Below are positions 6,952 through 8,382 of a stretch of DNA of 8,382 nt, piece after piece. The notes beneath the pieces are model-generated. The model was not told the origin of the DNA and did no database searches. It saw only the letters and a list, made by a program, of their open reading frames with translations. The stretch covers positions 1 to 8,382 of the forward strand of contig USQD01000070.1 of assembly GCA_900556795.1 (NCBI GenBank). The letters run 5' to 3'. How positions within the stretch are numbered: position 1 is the first letter of the stretch; the number at the start of each line of letters is the position of its first letter. The translations under genes and the position numbers were made by a program. This DNA is from an uncultured Prevotella sp. (GTDB lineage: Bacteria > Bacteroidota > Bacteroidia > Bacteroidales > Bacteroidaceae).

Positions 6952-7509
6952 CTATTTCTGACGCTTAAAGACAAAGATACCCTGATGATTCTCCAACAAC
7001 AAACTGTCAGGACCTAAATTATCGATATCAAAGGTGTCTTTATTCAAGAGAAGCTTACCATTCATGATTTTCCAGGAAGTCCATGGGTTGGTTTCAGCCT
7101 TTACATTATTCTTCACCTCGCCACCTTCCAACAGGTCGAAATTCTTATCCAGAGAAATCCACTTACCTAACAAAGAAGTCAGATTGATAACCTTCTGGGC
7201 TATCATCTCACCATCCTGTGCCTTATAAGCCAAAAGAGCAATACGGTCGCCAGCCATCAAACCACCCTGGACAATAGAAGGATTGGCGTCATCAATAAAG
7301 ACAGAAAGCGTATCACCCTCATCAGAACACAATTCCAAACTGTGCATGGATGTACCTTCACCACACACACCATATATTGTAGAATCATTAACCTCCTCAA
7401 CTTCGACAGAATCATTGGCACTTATGACAGGGGTATTTTTCTTTTCCTTACAACTATTGGCAGCAAACAAGACCACCATAGCAATTGCCATATAAACTAA
7501 CTTCTTCAT
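6952..7509 (-). CDS. Small lipocalin-like lipoprotein of unknown function
   Basis: The 185-residue protein starts with a lipoprotein signal peptide: MKK, a hydrophobic stretch 4-17, then ANSC with the lipid-bearing cysteine at C20. The residues after it (KEKKN) lack the clear acidic run that marks surface export in Bacteroidota, so a periplasm-facing anchor is the simpler guess. Residues 44-110 look like a small beta-rich domain with C49 and C61, which could form a disulfide. Residues 113-185 start with LLGKW and continue with alternating strands (SWKIMNGKLLL, DSLLLENHQGIFVFKRQ), the pattern of Bacteroidota lipocalin-like domains. This family call comes from pattern memory and is tentative. 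The ligand is unknown. The gene is 65 bases after mazG and 43 before rnz, all in the same direction. The start is the ATG at 7507-7509, which gives a proper signal peptide. Confidence 0.75.
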   Translation of the reverse strand: MKKLVYMAIAMVVLFAANSCKEKKNTPVISANDSVEVEEVNDSTIYGVCGEGTSMHSLELCSDEGDTLSVFIDDANPSIVQGGLMAGDRIALLAYKAQDGEMIAQKVINLTSLLGKWISLDKNFDLLEGGEVKNNVKAETNPWTSWKIMNGKLLLNKDTFDIDNLGPDSLLLENHQGIFVFKRQK

Positions 7510-7574
7510 AACTTGACTATCGTTAAAAATTAATATTAAACAACATGACTGTTGAGCTGTGAGCTTATCAGTTT

Positions 7575-8309
7575 TCAGTCACGATTCCGCTCTTGCAACT
7601 TAGCTTCATTCCAGAGATTATCCATTTCTTCCAAACTCATATCCTTCAGGTTCTTGCCCTGTTTTAAGGAATGATCTTCAACATAATTGAAGCGACGGAT
7701 AAACTTCTGATTCGTCTTTTCGAGGGCATTGTCAGGATTGAGTTTATAGAGACGGGCAGCGTTGATGACAGAGAAGAGGAAATCCCCCAATTCCTGTGTA
7801 GATTTTTCCTTATCTTCCTTAGCCAACTCTACCTTCAACTCCTCCAGTTCTTCCTGTACCTTATCCCATACATCCTCCTTTTCCTTCCAGTCAAAGCCCA
7901 CATTGCGAGCCTTGTCCTGAATGCGATAAGCCTTGATAAGCGAAGGAAGAGAATTGGGTACACCACTCAGAACACTTTCGTTTCCATCCTTTTCCTGCTG
8001 CTTGATCTGTTCCCAAGTCTTTTCGACAGAAGCCGCAGTCTTGGGCTTTCCAGCATTCAAAGCCAGAGATGCATCAGACTCCTTATATACAACCTGTCCG
8101 GCCTCATTGATATACATATCAGGATTAGAGACCGTCCATTCACCCTCTTCATTCCAATTGATAAACGGATGACGGAACATCAGTTTGTCAGCCTCCTGGT
8201 TGCAAACATCACAAATATCAAACTTGCCATCTTCACGACCAATAATGCTATAAAACATCACATGCTCCAAGACATCGCCCAATTCTTTTTTAATATCCTT
8301 ATAATCACG
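7575..8309 (-). CDS. mazG: MazG nucleoside triphosphate pyrophosphohydrolase, 5' end missing
   Basis: MazG hydrolyses (d)NTPs to the monophosphate and pyrophosphate, removing abnormal nucleotides. About 244 residues remain, running from codon CGT at 8309-8307 (RDYKDIKKELGDVLEHV) to the TGA at 7575-7577. The N-terminal domain retains its ELGD metal-binding half, but the first 50 or so residues with the EExxE half are absent. The reason is that sequencing adapter replaces the genome from 8312; the in-frame TAG at 8312-8310 is formed by the junction. An apparent TTG start at 8280-8282 is therefore not the true start. The C-terminal catalytic domain is complete: EELEEL (motif E-E-x-x-E) followed 15 residues later by ELGD, then NPDNALEKTNQKFIRRF. 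A segment of roughly 30 extra residues lies between RHPF and VEKTWEQIK (coding 8031-8159), longer than in E. coli MazG. The gene is first of the visible minus-strand set. Confidence 0.94.
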   Translation of the reverse strand, partial: RDYKDIKKELGDVLEHVMFYSIIGREDGKFDICDVCNQEADKLMFRHPFINWNEEGEWTVSNPDMYINEAGQVVYKESDASLALNAGKPKTAASVEKTWEQIKQQEKDGNESVLSGVPNSLPSLIKAYRIQDKARNVGFDWKEKEDVWDKVQEELEELKVELAKEDKEKSTQELGDFLFSVINAARLYKLNPDNALEKTNQKFIRRFNYVEDHSLKQGKNLKDMSLEEMDNLWNEAKLQERNRD

Positions 8310-8311
8310 CT

Positions 8312-8382
8312 AGATCGGAAGAGCACACGTCTGAACTCCAGTCACGTTTCGGAATCTCGTATGCCGTCTTCTGCTTGAAAAA
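8312..8382. other. Illumina TruSeq index adapter contamination (not genomic)
   Basis: From 8312 the sequence reads AGATCGGAAGAGCACACGTC and continues through the TruSeq index-adapter body to TCCAGTCAC (about 8344), then GTTTCGGA (8345-8352, TruSeq index 21, GTTTCG plus two fixed bases), then ATCTCGTATGCCGTCTTC and TGCTTG, ending at 8377. Five A residues finish the window (8378-8382), as expected when a read runs off a short insert. The real genome ends at 8311. These 71 bases should be trimmed. Confidence 0.99.

Noticed and set aside
6924..6958. Inverted repeat TCAGAA/TTCTGA between the lipoprotein gene and rnz
   Set aside because: The stem is only 6 pairs, the loop is about 15 bases, and on the transcribed strand it is followed by A residues, so it is not a terminator for this operon.
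7552..7567. AGCT-GTG-AGCT hairpin after mazG as a terminator
   Set aside because: The stem is only about 4-6 pairs with a 3-base loop and no adjacent T run on the minus strand.
8280..8282. TTG as the start codon of mazG
   Set aside because: The frame stays open upstream and encodes conserved MazG residues (DYKDIKKELGD) up to the adapter junction, so the gene is truncated and does not start here.

Overview
The window looks like the end of a contig from a Bacteroidota genome, most likely Prevotellaceae (Prevotella/Segatella, possibly S. copri-like). The grounds are the protein families (a fused NfnA-NfnB oxidoreductase, a Bacteroidota-type sigma/anti-sigma pair with a beta-barrel, a Bacteroidota-type MazG), AT-rich leaders without Shine-Dalgarno sequences, and a TAnnTTTG-like promoter element. 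The genus is an inference from remembered protein similarity, not a search.

Layout. The left half (45-3873) is on the plus strand: serS (seryl-tRNA synthetase), a strong terminator, then a 780-residue flavin/iron-sulfur protein that fuses both subunits of the NADH-dependent ferredoxin:NADP+ oxidoreductase (Nfn) type. It meets the right half head-on at a hairpin that can terminate transcription in both directions (3917-3956). The right half is on the minus strand and reads, in transcription order, mazG (5' end missing), a small lipocalin-like lipoprotein, rnz (ribonuclease Z), an ECF sigma factor, and a 465-residue protein overlapping the sigma gene by 8 bases. No gap between genes exceeds 300 bases (the largest is 193), and I see no tRNA, rRNA, CRISPR array or insertion sequence.

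The most interesting system is the sigma factor plus its partner (3968-5912). The partner has a short cytoplasmic segment, one inner-membrane helix, a long disordered periplasmic linker containing three 8-residue repeats, and a C-terminal outer-membrane beta-barrel. One chain would therefore connect the outer membrane to a cytoplasmic sigma factor. This matches the dual membrane-spanning anti-sigma factors (Dma, with cognate sigma Das) that I recall being described in Bacteroides thetaiotaomicron. The present pair appears to be a Prevotella-type version whose signal and regulon cannot be read from the sequence.

The last 71 bases (8312-8382) are not genomic. They are an Illumina TruSeq index adapter followed by A residues. 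This artefact truncates mazG, creates a false stop codon and extends a spurious plus-strand reading frame.
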